DNA of 64,000 nt. Source: Betaproteobacteria bacterium (lineage in GTDB: Bacteria; Pseudomonadota; Gammaproteobacteria; Burkholderiales; Thiobacillaceae). The DNA is taken from the NCBI GenBank assembly GCA_016234655.1, contig JACRAU010000019.1, forward strand, positions 45,928 through 109,927. Reading direction: 5' to 3'. Numbering within the stretch: position 1 is the first letter of the stretch; every line of letters starts with the position of its first letter. This document shows, one piece after another, positions 25,513 to 34,612 of this stretch. The notes under the pieces are model-generated. The model did not search any database. It worked only from the letters and a program-made list of their open reading frames with translations, and was not told where the DNA came from. Both the position numbers and the translations under genes were made by a program.

Positions 25513-27666
25513 GTGACTATGGGGAATAGGAAGGCATTCTGGCTGATGGCGCTGCTATGCGCCTTGGCGGCAATCACACTGCATTCGATGACCTGGCAGA
25601 GCCCGCCGCTGTTCGACGATAAGCTGCAACTCACCAAGACCTATATTTTCACGGAATACCTGGTTCCATTTAGCCAGGCCACGCTCTGGCAGCGTTGGTT
25701 GTCATACGGCAGCTTTGCCTGGTCGCATGCGTTATTCGGCGCGAATTGGCCGCTTCTCAGGCTGGAAAACGTCATGCTGCACGCGCTGGTGACGGTGTCG
25801 CTGCTGGCATTCTTCCGTAGGCTGCTTGAAAGGCAGGGCCAGAGCGCTCGACCGGCCTTGCTGTTGGCCGGGGGCGGCGCACTGATGTTCGCTTTGAGCC
25901 CGGGGACGGTGTACGCCGTAAGTTATCTGATACAGCGCAGCATTGTGATGGCGGCGCTGTTCTCGATTCTGGCACTGATGTCCGTACTGACCGCAGTGGA
26001 GACCGGAAGACGTCGTTGGTGGCTCGTGGCCGCGATCCTGTATGTGCTCGCGGTGTCATCGAAAGAGCATGCTGTAATGTTGCCTTTGGTGGCGGCCGCG
26101 TTGGCGTACATGACGACTCGGAGCCAAGCGGGGTCAAGCGGGCAGAAATATCATTGGTATATCGCCATCCCGTTTCTGCTGGTCGCGTCGGTAATTGCGG
26201 CTAAATATCATGCCTGGATCGCGACCCCATTCGATGAGACATCGCAAACGTTGATCAAGGAACTGGCGCAGAACCATCCCGCCGTGGCCGAGCATGCCTA
26301 TCTGCTCAGCGTGATGAACGAGACCACCCTGTTCTTCAAGTATCTGCTGATATGGCTATTGCCGATTCCAGGCTGGTTGTCGATTGACATGAGGCAGCCA
26401 TTCCCGCTCGAGCTGACGGCCTGGCCGCAGGCGATAGGCCCGGTGCTCTACCTGCTGTACGGTGTGGGCGCGCTCTATCTGCTGAGAAAGCGGCAGGAAA
26501 CCGCTCTGCTGGGCTTCGGTCTGCTAGTGCCTTGGCTGTTGTTCCCGACCGAACTGGCGACGGTCTGGATTCAAGACCCATTCGTGGTCTATCGCAGCTA
26601 TCTATGGATGATCGGGCTGCCGGCGATATTGCCGTGGCTATATAGACGTCTGGGCACCGCGCCGACGGCGGCCCTATTGGCCGCGATGCTGCTGGGTTCG
26701 GCTTGGGCCAGCATGGAAAAGCTATCGACCTTCAAGAGCGAATTTACCTTGTGGGACGATGCGGTTCGTTACAACGAAACGGCCGCCGACCCGCGCGCCC
26801 TGGGCCGGGAGCGCGCCTATAACGAGCGTGCGGGCCAGTATGCCCAGATGGACAAGGCGGCGGAGGCCCTGGCCGATTATGGCAAGGCGCTGGCGATCAA
26901 CCCGAAGGACCCGTCGCTGTACGCTAACCGAGCGGCATTGCAGATATTGCTGAACAACTACGGCGCGGCGGAAGCGGATTTGGCGAAGGCGCTGCAGCTC
27001 GACCCCCTGCATCCGCACGCCAGGTACAACCGGGCGGCCATGTATGCGCGCCAGGGCCAGGAGGAGCAGGCCTTGAGGGAACTGGATGCCATCCTGTCCG
27101 AACCGCGCATGGTCACGGCGGATGCCTACAACACCCGGGCCACCCTGTTGCTCAAGCGCCAACGATTCGACCAGGCGGCGCAGGATTTGACCGAGGCGAT
27201 ACGGCTGCAACCTGACAACGCGCCGCTCTATACCGCGCGGGGCGGCGCCAGGCTGGCGACGGGTGACGCGCAGGGGGCGCTGGCGGACTACGGCCAGGCT
27301 CTGGCCCTCAACCCATCGTTGATCGTGACGCGGACCAATCGGGCCCTGCTGCAGTTGCAGATGGGCAAGCACCAGGCGGCCCTGGCGGATGCGGATGCGG
27401 CCGTGGCGCTGGATGCGCTACAAGCGCGGCCGCATCTGGTCCGGGCTCAGATATATGTCACCATGGGCCGTATCGACGACGCGCTGGCCGAATACGACCG
27501 GATGCTGGAAAGGAACCCGAACGAAGCCGTAGCGCGCTTGAATCGCGGCGAGGTCGCAATGGCCGTGGGCAGGCTGCAGGCGGCACGGAGCGATTTGGAA
27601 GCGGCCTGCAAGCTGGGGCTGGCGCAGGGCTGCGCCAAGCTTGCCTCGCTGCCGAAGAAGCCTTGA
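25513..27666 (+). CDS. Multi-TM protein with C-terminal TPRs (TMTC-like / GT-C-like putative protein O-glycosyltransferase)
   Basis: N-terminal TM region with PPLFDDKLQL, NVMLHALVTVSLLAFFRRL, SPGTVYAVSYLIQRSIVMAALFSILALM, SSKEHAVMLPLV; C-terminal TPR repeats (ALADYGKALAINPKDPSLYANRA...). Confidence 0.75.
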   Translation: MTMGNRKAFWLMALLCALAAITLHSMTWQSPPLFDDKLQLTKTYIFTEYLVPFSQATLWQRWLSYGSFAWSHALFGANWPLLRLENVMLHALVTVSLLAFFRRLLERQGQSARPALLLAGGGALMFALSPGTVYAVSYLIQRSIVMAALFSILALMSVLTAVETGRRRWWLVAAILYVLAVSSKEHAVMLPLVAAALAYMTTRSQAGSSGQKYHWYIAIPFLLVASVIAAKYHAWIATPFDETSQTLIKELAQNHPAVAEHAYLLSVMNETTLFFKYLLIWLLPIPGWLSIDMRQPFPLELTAWPQAIGPVLYLLYGVGALYLLRKRQETALLGFGLLVPWLLFPTELATVWIQDPFVVYRSYLWMIGLPAILPWLYRRLGTAPTAALLAAMLLGSAWASMEKLSTFKSEFTLWDDAVRYNETAADPRALGRERAYNERAGQYAQMDKAAEALADYGKALAINPKDPSLYANRAALQILLNNYGAAEADLAKALQLDPLHPHARYNRAAMYARQGQEEQALRELDAILSEPRMVTADAYNTRATLLLKRQRFDQAAQDLTEAIRLQPDNAPLYTARGGARLATGDAQGALADYGQALALNPSLIVTRTNRALLQLQMGKHQAALADADAAVALDALQARPHLVRAQIYVTMGRIDDALAEYDRMLERNPNEAVARLNRGEVAMAVGRLQAARSDLEAACKLGLAQGCAKLASLPKKP

Positions 27667-28817
27667 AGGTACTGCATCTAGGCAAGTACTACCCGCCCTA
27701 TCGGGGCGGCATGGAAAGCTTTCTGGCCGACTTGATGGCCGGCCTGGAGGGCCAGGGTATCGCCAATGCCGCCCTGGTGCATGGCGACGGGCAGCAGGCC
27801 GGCGGGCAATGGGAAGGCGCAGGGCCGAAGATACTGCGAGCGCCTAGCCATGGCCGCTTGCTCTATGCGCCACTAAGCCCGCGCTTTCCAGGCTATCTGG
27901 ATCGGGCCATACGCGAGTTCGCGCCCGATATTCTGCATATCCACATGCCGAATCCGTCGGCATTTTGGGCGCTCGGCAGCCGTGTTGCACGGCGCCTGCC
28001 CTGGGTGGTGCACTGGCACGCCGACGTGCTGACGCCAGAGAGCTCGATGCCGATAAGGCTGGCCTACCGTCCTTACAGCGTGTTCGAGTCGGCCATGCTG
28101 CGCCGGGCGGCCGCCGTGATCGCCAGTTCACCGGATTATCTAAACGCCTCGGCGCCGCTGGCGCCGTACCTAGATAAGTGCGTAGTCATCCCATTGGGGT
28201 TGGCGGATAGCCGCTTGCCGCAGCCAAGGCCGGAACAGGCGGCGGGTGCGGCGGCGCACTGGCCGGCAGGCTGTACGCTTAAAATCTTGATGATCGGGCG
28301 TTTCACCTATTACAAGGGCCACCGTGTCTTGATCGACGCACTGAGCCGGGTGCCCGCTGCCGCCGCCGTGCTGGTAGGAGGCGGTGAAACGGAAGCAGAT
28401 GTCGCGGCCCAGGCCAGCCGGCTGGGCCTGGCGGACAGGGTGCTATTTGCCGGCAATGTCGCCGAGGCGGAATTGGCCGGGGTGCTGGCTGCCGCCGACG
28501 TGCTTTGCCTGCCGGCCATCGACCGGGCCGAGGCCTTCGGCGTGGTCTTGCTCGAGGCCATGCGCTTTGAAAAGCCCTTGATTGCCAGTAACATACGCGG
28601 CTCCGGTGTGCCATGGGTGCTTGACCAGTGCGATTGCGGCTTGGCCGTGCAGTCGGGCGATGCCGAAGGCTTGGCGGCGGCCATCCGCTGGATGGCCGAC
28701 CACCCCGAACAACGCATGGAAATGGGCCGCTGCGGAACCGCAGCCTACCGAAAAATCTTCAAGATCGAGGCCGTGGCGGACAAGGTGGCCGCGCTATATC
28801 GCCGGGTGCTGGCCTAA
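27663..28817 (+). CDS. GT4 glycosyltransferase
   Basis: VLHLGKYYPPYRGGMESFLADL; LKILMIGRFTYYKGHRVLIDAL; EAFGVVLLEAMRFEKPLIASNI. Confidence 0.93.
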   Translation: MKVLHLGKYYPPYRGGMESFLADLMAGLEGQGIANAALVHGDGQQAGGQWEGAGPKILRAPSHGRLLYAPLSPRFPGYLDRAIREFAPDILHIHMPNPSAFWALGSRVARRLPWVVHWHADVLTPESSMPIRLAYRPYSVFESAMLRRAAAVIASSPDYLNASAPLAPYLDKCVVIPLGLADSRLPQPRPEQAAGAAAHWPAGCTLKILMIGRFTYYKGHRVLIDALSRVPAAAAVLVGGGETEADVAAQASRLGLADRVLFAGNVAEAELAGVLAAADVLCLPAIDRAEAFGVVLLEAMRFEKPLIASNIRGSGVPWVLDQCDCGLAVQSGDAEGLAAAIRWMADHPEQRMEMGRCGTAAYRKIFKIEAVADKVAALYRRVLA

Positions 28818-28856
28818 AGGAATGCAACTGCCGCGCGCGGCGAACCGTCGACCCAT

Positions 28857-29546
28857 ATGCAAGATACGCTGATAGTCATTCCCGCAAAAAACGAGGCCGC
28901 GACCATATCCGGGGTGATCGCCGAGGTGCGCGCTGCGACATCGTTGCCCCTGTTGCTGGTTGACGATGGCAGCGCCGACGACACCGCGAAGATCGCCCGC
29001 GCTGCCGGTGCCATCGTGCTGACGCCACCCTTGCACCTCGGTGCCTGGGGCGCGATCCAGACCGGTCTGCGCTACGCGCTAGAGCGCGACTACCGGCGCG
29101 TCGTCACACTGGATGCGGACGGCCAGCACGAGGCGAGATGGATCCCCGATTTGCTGGCGGTATTGGATGGCGATGCGGCCGATCTGGCCATAGGCGCCTT
29201 CCCCGAGCGGGGCAGTGCGGCGCGCCAGGTGGCATGGGCGCTGTTCAGGCGGATCACCGGGCTGGGTTTCGAGGACCTGACCTCGGGCTTTCGCGCCTAC
29301 AACGCCAAGGCGATAGCGCTATTGGCCGGCGAAGAGGCCACCTTGCTCGATTATCAGGACGTCGGTGTGCTGCTACTGGCGCGCAGCGCGAAATTGCGAA
29401 TTGTCGAAGTGCCGGTCAAGATGCGTCTGCGCACGACTGGGCCATCGCGGATTTTTTCTTCATGGTGGGTGGTGACCAAATACATGCTGGAGACGGTTTT
29501 GCTCTGCTTTGCCCACTGGAATAGAACAGGCCGCCAACGCACATGA
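28857..29546 (+). CDS. GT2, polyprenyl-phosphate-hexose (DPM synthase-like) synthase
   Basis: TLIVIPAKNEAATISGVI...LLLVDDGSADDTAKIARAAGAIV...GAWGAIQTGLRYAL...VVTLDADGQHE; followed by a DUF2304-like gene. Confidence 0.88.
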   Translation: MQDTLIVIPAKNEAATISGVIAEVRAATSLPLLLVDDGSADDTAKIARAAGAIVLTPPLHLGAWGAIQTGLRYALERDYRRVVTLDADGQHEARWIPDLLAVLDGDAADLAIGAFPERGSAARQVAWALFRRITGLGFEDLTSGFRAYNAKAIALLAGEEATLLDYQDVGVLLLARSAKLRIVEVPVKMRLRTTGPSRIFSSWWVVTKYMLETVLLCFAHWNRTGRQRT

Positions 29547-29908
29547 TCCCAGGAACCCCGAACACGGTCGCGCTGGGGATAGGCGCGGCGCTTGGATTGA
29601 CCCTCGCGGTCGCCATCCTCGTATTGATCCGGCGCGATCATCTGTACATCCGCCAGGCGCTGTGGTGGGTCGCGGTCGCCGCAGTGGCGCTGGCGGTGGG
29701 TGTCTTCCCGGCGGGGATGGATTACGTCGGCCGCGCGCTCGGCATCCTTTATCCGCCAATGTTGGCGGCGGTGATCGCAATCGTCGCCATGCTCATCAAA
29801 ATCCTACTGCAGGATGTCGCCATCACCCGCCAGGAACGGCAGATTCGGCGGCTTGCCCAGGAATTGGCCATGCGCGCGGAGTCGCCTTCATCGAAGGATA
29901 TCTCGTGA
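29543..29908 (+). CDS. DUF2304-like small membrane protein
   Basis: VLIRRDHLYIRQALWWVAVAAVALAVGVFPAGMDYVGRALGILYPPMLAAVIAI; coupled to the GT2 gene. Confidence 0.75.
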   Translation: MIPGTPNTVALGIGAALGLTLAVAILVLIRRDHLYIRQALWWVAVAAVALAVGVFPAGMDYVGRALGILYPPMLAAVIAIVAMLIKILLQDVAITRQERQIRRLAQELAMRAESPSSKDIS

Positions 29909-29939
29909 AAAACCGGCCTGCGTTTGTAGCCGTTGTTCA

Positions 29940-30012
29940 GCCGTTGTTCGGCCCCAGGAGGGGCCTCCTACAGAACCCCTGTGGGAGCGGCCTCCTGGCC
30001 GCGAACAGCCCA
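29940..30012. repeat. REP-like element in inverted orientation
   Basis: gttgttcggccccaggaggggcctcctacagaacccctgtgggagcggcctcctggccgcgaac, reverse complement of the other copies. Confidence 0.88.
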
Positions 30013-30050
30013 CGGACCGTCGATGGGTTGAGCCTATTTCTGTCGCATTT

Positions 30051-31499
30051 ATGAGCATACTGATTCCCGTCATCCTCTCCGGCGGCGCCGGTACCCGGCT
30101 CTGGCCGCTGTCGCGTGAGTTGCACCCCAAGCCCTTCATGCGCCTGGCCGACGGCGAGTCGCTCTTGGTCAAGACCTTTCTGCGCGCGGCCGAACTGCCC
30201 GGCGTGACCGAGGTCATGACCGTGACCAATCGCGAGCACTATTTCCACACCCGCGACGAATACCAGCCGGCGCTCGACACCCGGCCCGGTCTCGGTACGA
30301 GCTTTCTGCTTGAGCCGCTCGGCCGCAACACCGCGCCGGCCGTGGCCATGGCCGCCCTGGCGCTATGCGAACGACACGGGGCAGACGCCGTCATGTTGGT
30401 GTTGGCGGCAGACCATCTGATCGGCAGCCAACCCGGCTTCGCGGCGGCGGTCGCCAGCGCGAGCGCGCAAGCGCGGGCCGGCAAGCTGGCCACCTTCGGC
30501 ATCTTGCCGACGGCGCCGGAGACGGGGTTTGGCTATATCGAGATCGATCAAGGCCGCCCCTTGGGCGATGCGGCCTTTATGGCCAAGCGCTTCGTCGAGA
30601 AACCCGATGCCGCGACGGCCGAGCGCTATGTGACCAGCGGCCAGTACTACTGGAATTCCGGCATGTTCTGCTTCCGCGCCGACGCCATCCTGGCGGCGCT
30701 GGCCGAGCATGCGTCCGAGCTGTTGCACCAGGCCGAGGCCTGCTGGGCGGCCAGCCGGGTGGTTCCGCCACGCGACGGCATTGCAGTCGAGATCGATAGC
30801 GCTGCCTTCGGCGCGCTGCCGAATATTTCCATCGACTATGCCGTGATGGAAAAGGCCAACAACGTCGCGGTCGTGCCGGCCGATTTCGGTTGGAGCGACA
30901 TCGGTTCGTGGAATGCGATCAGCGACTTGGTCGAGGCCGATGCCGAGGGCAACCGCGTGGTCGGCGAGGCGATCCTGGTCGACGCCCGCAACACCTTTGT
31001 CCAGTCGGAGAACCGGCTGGTCGCGGCGGTGGGGGTGCACGACCTGCTCATCGTCGATACGCCGGATGCCGTGCTGGTGGCCGACCGCGCCCGTGCCCAA
31101 GACGTGCGCCACATCGTCAGCCACTTGAAGGCGAACGGCGACGAGCGCCATCGGTTGCACCGCACCGTGCATCGGCCCTGGGGCACCTACACCGTGTTGG
31201 AAGAAGGCCCCCGGTTCAAGATCAAGCGCATCGTGGTCAAGCCGGGCGCCGCGTTGTCTTTGCAGATGCACCATCATCGCAGCGAACACTGGGTGGTGGT
31301 CAGCGGCACGGCCAAGGTCACCAACGGCGAGGCGACCCTGTTGGTCGCCACCGACCAATCTACCTATATCCCGGCCGGGCACAGGCACCGGCTGGAGAAC
31401 CCCGGCGTGGTCGACCTGGTCATGATTGAGGTTCAGAGCGGCGACTATCTGGGCGAGGACGACATCGTCCGCCTGGAAGACACCTATGGCCGTGCTTAG
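30051..31499 (+). CDS. manC: Mannose-1-phosphate guanylyltransferase / mannose-6-phosphate isomerase
   Basis: IPVILSGGAGTRLWPLSRELHPKPF; FVEKPDAATAERYV; cupin PMI domain RPWGTYTVLEEGPRFKIKRIVVKPGAALSLQMHHHRSEHWVVVSGTA. Confidence 0.95.
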   Translation: MSILIPVILSGGAGTRLWPLSRELHPKPFMRLADGESLLVKTFLRAAELPGVTEVMTVTNREHYFHTRDEYQPALDTRPGLGTSFLLEPLGRNTAPAVAMAALALCERHGADAVMLVLAADHLIGSQPGFAAAVASASAQARAGKLATFGILPTAPETGFGYIEIDQGRPLGDAAFMAKRFVEKPDAATAERYVTSGQYYWNSGMFCFRADAILAALAEHASELLHQAEACWAASRVVPPRDGIAVEIDSAAFGALPNISIDYAVMEKANNVAVVPADFGWSDIGSWNAISDLVEADAEGNRVVGEAILVDARNTFVQSENRLVAAVGVHDLLIVDTPDAVLVADRARAQDVRHIVSHLKANGDERHRLHRTVHRPWGTYTVLEEGPRFKIKRIVVKPGAALSLQMHHHRSEHWVVVSGTAKVTNGEATLLVATDQSTYIPAGHRHRLENPGVVDLVMIEVQSGDYLGEDDIVRLEDTYGRA

Positions 31500-31502
31500 T
31501 TC

Positions 31503-32438
31503 GTGATGCAAGCCTTGATCGCTTTTTTAAGAAGCTGTTTTAAAAAACCGGCGCTTTTTTGTAGGAGCGGCCTCCTGGCCGCGATGCAGGCTTTTTCGCG
31601 GCCAGGAGGCCGCTCCTACAAGGCGCTTCCAGGTTTGGCGGGTTTTTTAAAATGGCCGGCCTCGGCATGGCGTTCACGCGAACTGCTGTGGGAACTGATC
31701 CGGCAGGACATCGCCGGGCGCTACCGCGGCAGCTGGTTGGGTCTGCTCTGGGCCTTGCTGCTGCCGTTGCTCATGCTGGGCATGTATGTCTTGGTCTTCG
31801 GCTATTTCCTGCGGGTGCGTTGGGCGGACATCGCCTCTGAGGGCGGGGTCGCCCTGGCACTCTATGCGGGCATCCTGCTGTTCAATTTCCTGTCGGATGT
31901 CCTCACTCGCGCACCCAATCTCATCATCGGCAACCCGAGCTTCGTCAAGAAAGTGGTGTTCCCACTGGATTTGTTGCCCGTGGTGACGTTAAGCGCCGCC
32001 GGTTTTCATCTGTTGGCTGGGCTCGCGATCTGGCTGGGGTTTCTCCTGGTCGTGCAAGGGCTGCCGGCATTGACCCTGTTCTGGCTGCCGGCGATTGTGC
32101 TGGTCATGGTGCCGGCCCTGCTCGGCTTGGCCTGGACGGTCGCGGCGACGACGGTGTTCCTGCGCGACATCGGCCAAATCGTGCCGCTGGCCGCCCAGGG
32201 CCTGCTGTTCCTGTCGCCGGTGTTCTACCCGCTGTCGCTGGTGCCGGAGAGCTGGCGCGGCCTCATGTATCTCAACCCGCTGACCTATCCGATCGAGGCG
32301 GCTCGGCAGGTCATGCTGCTAGGCCGAATGCCGGACCTGGCCGGGCTGGGCCTCTACTTCTGCGCCAGCCTGCTCGGCGCCTTGCTCGGCTATACCTTGT
32401 TCCGCCGGCTGCGGCACGCCTTCGCGGATTGTCTTTGA
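31503..32438 (+). CDS. wzm: ABC-2 type polysaccharide export permease (second Wzm); N-terminus includes REP-derived sequence, start uncertain
   Basis: ELIRQDIAGRYRGSWLGLLWALLLPLLMLGMYVLVFGYFLRVRW; LNPLTYPIEAARQVMLLG. Confidence 0.88.
   Translation: MMQALIAFLRSCFKKPALFCRSGLLAAMQAFSRPGGRSYKALPGLAGFLKWPASAWRSRELLWELIRQDIAGRYRGSWLGLLWALLLPLLMLGMYVLVFGYFLRVRWADIASEGGVALALYAGILLFNFLSDVLTRAPNLIIGNPSFVKKVVFPLDLLPVVTLSAAGFHLLAGLAIWLGFLLVVQGLPALTLFWLPAIVLVMVPALLGLAWTVAATTVFLRDIGQIVPLAAQGLLFLSPVFYPLSLVPESWRGLMYLNPLTYPIEAARQVMLLGRMPDLAGLGLYFCASLLGALLGYTLFRRLRHAFADCL
31538..31652. repeat. Composite inverted repeat (REP pair head-to-head with AT-rich outer arms)
   Basis: 26-bp perfect arms TTGTAGGAGCGGCCTCCTGGCCGCGA / TCGCGGCCAGGAGGCCGCTCCTACAA (31559-31584 / 31596-31621); outer arms TTTTAAAAAACC / GGTTTTTTAAAA (31538-31549 / 31641-31652). 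Confidence 0.92.
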
Positions 32439-32440
32439 CC

Positions 32441-33196
32441 ATGGATACCCAGGTTGCGGCCAAAGTCACCGTCGTCGTGCCCTCGTTCAACCAGGGCGAG
32501 TTTCTCGGTCAGGCGCTGGCCTCCATCTTCGAGCAGGACGTGCCGGTCGAGGTGATGGTGCTCGACGGCGGCTCGACCGACTGCTCGGTCGAGGTGATCG
32601 AGGCCTGGGCGCCGAAGCTGGCATGGTGGTGCAGCGGCCCCGACGCCGGGCAGTCCTGGGCGGTGAACGAGGGTATGCGCCGTGGCAGCGCGCCCTATGT
32701 CTGTTGGCTCAACGCCGACGATTTCTTCTATCCCGGCGCGCTGAAGGCCATGCTCGCCGCGCTCGAAGCGAAGCCCGCCGCGCCGGCCGCCTACGGCCGG
32801 GCCTGGACGGTAAACGAGGCGGGCAAGAAGCTGTTGCCCTATCCCACCATGGCCTTTTCGCCGTGGTGGTTGGCGCAGTATTGCTTCATCGCGCAGCCGG
32901 CCACGCTGGTGCGGCGCAGCGCCTGGCAGGCGGCCGGCGGCGTCGACGAAGACCTGCACATGGCCATGGACTACGATCTGTGGTGGCGGCTCTACGCCCA
33001 GGGCGGCGAGTTCGCCTATGTCCGCCGCTTCGCCGCCGCCACCCGCATGCACCGCAACACCAAGACCGCGACGCGGCGCGAGGACCACTATCGCGAGGCG
33101 ATGACCGTGCTGCAGCGGCAGCTCGGCTATGTCCCGCTCAAATGGCGCTTGGCCTGGCCCCTGATGGTCGGGGTTCGCAGCCGGCTCCGGTTTTGA
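32441..33196 (+). CDS. GT2 glycosyltransferase
   Basis: VTVVVPSFNQGEFLGQALASIFEQDVPVEVMVLDGGSTDCSVEVIE...CWLNADDFFYPGAL. Confidence 0.9.
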   Translation: MDTQVAAKVTVVVPSFNQGEFLGQALASIFEQDVPVEVMVLDGGSTDCSVEVIEAWAPKLAWWCSGPDAGQSWAVNEGMRRGSAPYVCWLNADDFFYPGALKAMLAALEAKPAAPAAYGRAWTVNEAGKKLLPYPTMAFSPWWLAQYCFIAQPATLVRRSAWQAAGGVDEDLHMAMDYDLWWRLYAQGGEFAYVRRFAAATRMHRNTKTATRREDHYREAMTVLQRQLGYVPLKWRLAWPLMVGVRSRLRF

Positions 33197-33221
33197 CCGC
33201 GAAACTGGGTAAGATTGCGCC

Positions 33222-34574
33222 ATGCAGAGCGAGAGCCACTCCAGCAAGGCCGGTCCGGTGGACTGGGTGATCCGGGCGCAAGGCCTGGGCAAGGCCTATC
33301 CGATCTACGAGACGCCGTTCGAGCGCCTGGCCCATGCCTTGTTTCCTCGGCGTGCGATGCCGGCCAAGGCCTTTTGGGCGCTACGCGGCATTGATCTGCA
33401 GATAGCCAAGGGCGAATCGGTCGGCATCATCGGCCGCAACGGCTCGGGCAAATCTACCCTGTTGCAATTGATCACCGGGACCCTGAACCCGGCCGAGGGC
33501 CAGGTCGAAGTGCAGGGCAAGGTCGGCGCGCTGCTGGAACTGGGCGCGGGTTTCGACCCGGCCCTGACCGGACGGCAGAACGTCTATCTCAACGGCCTGC
33601 TCTCCGGCCATGCGCGCGAGGCCATTACGGCAAGGCTGGCGGACATCGAGACCTTCGCCGAGTTGGGCGAGTTCTTCGACCAGCCGATCAAGGAATATTC
33701 CAGCGGCATGGTCGTGCGCTTGGCCTTTGCCATCCAGACCGCCTTCGTGCCCGAGGTGCTGATCGTCGACGAGGCCTTGAGCGTGGGCGACTTTTTCTTC
33801 CAGCAGAAATGCCTGCGGCGGATCCGCGAGCTGAAAGCGCAGGGCACGGCCCTGTTGTTTGTTTCCCATGACATGGGGGTGGTCCGGGATTTATGTGACA
33901 CGGCAGTCTATTTGAGAAACGGCCAGATGGTATATCAAGGGCCTAGCCATATGGCGATACACAATTATTTTCTTGAGGGGGCCGAACAAGGCCAAAGCGC
34001 GCCCTCTAAGCCCATTTTGGACGAAGCCAGGCAAAGCTTGGAGCTTGTAGAAGAATTCAATCGATCTGCGTGCTGGGTAAACAACCACGAAGTTCTCAGC
34101 GGTCAAAAGGCGAAATTGATCGCGGTGGCGCTGTTGGATCAGCAAGGTCTATCTACCATGCGGGCTGAAATGGGATCGGACATTGTTCTTCGAGTTTTAT
34201 ACCAGAGCTATACGGAAGAGCCCGTGCACGCAACCCTCATGTTGAAAAATCGCCAGGGTCAGATGGTGAGCAGTATCGGGACTTACGCTCTGGGTACAAA
34301 GCCATTGCCTCTCAAGAAGGATGATTATGCGATTCTTGAGTTGCGGCTGAGCTGCATGCTCGAAGCTGGGCAATATACTTTCTCCATAAGCTTAGGCCTG
34401 CCGTTGGCGGCACCCAATCGAGGCGAAAGTCTTGATGAAAGTCCTTGGCTGGGACCGCTTCAGATCGAGTGGGATTATGAGAATAACAAAGCCCCGTTTC
34501 TAGGTATGTTTGGCCTTCCATGCTCGGCCCAGTTTGTTTCCGGCAATGCGCATGCTCGGGATATTGGCACGTAA
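33222..34574 (+). CDS. wzt: ABC transporter ATP-binding protein with C-terminal glycan-binding domain (second Wzt)
   Basis: GRNGSGKSTLLQLI, YSSGMVVRLAFAIQ, VLIVDEALSVGD; C-terminal beta-rich domain. Confidence 0.93.
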   Translation: MQSESHSSKAGPVDWVIRAQGLGKAYPIYETPFERLAHALFPRRAMPAKAFWALRGIDLQIAKGESVGIIGRNGSGKSTLLQLITGTLNPAEGQVEVQGKVGALLELGAGFDPALTGRQNVYLNGLLSGHAREAITARLADIETFAELGEFFDQPIKEYSSGMVVRLAFAIQTAFVPEVLIVDEALSVGDFFFQQKCLRRIRELKAQGTALLFVSHDMGVVRDLCDTAVYLRNGQMVYQGPSHMAIHNYFLEGAEQGQSAPSKPILDEARQSLELVEEFNRSACWVNNHEVLSGQKAKLIAVALLDQQGLSTMRAEMGSDIVLRVLYQSYTEEPVHATLMLKNRQGQMVSSIGTYALGTKPLPLKKDDYAILELRLSCMLEAGQYTFSISLGLPLAAPNRGESLDESPWLGPLQIEWDYENNKAPFLGMFGLPCSAQFVSGNAHARDIGT

Positions 34575-34612
34575 TTTATGCGCGCCCTGTTTTGGTAAGT
34601 TAAAGGCAAGCA

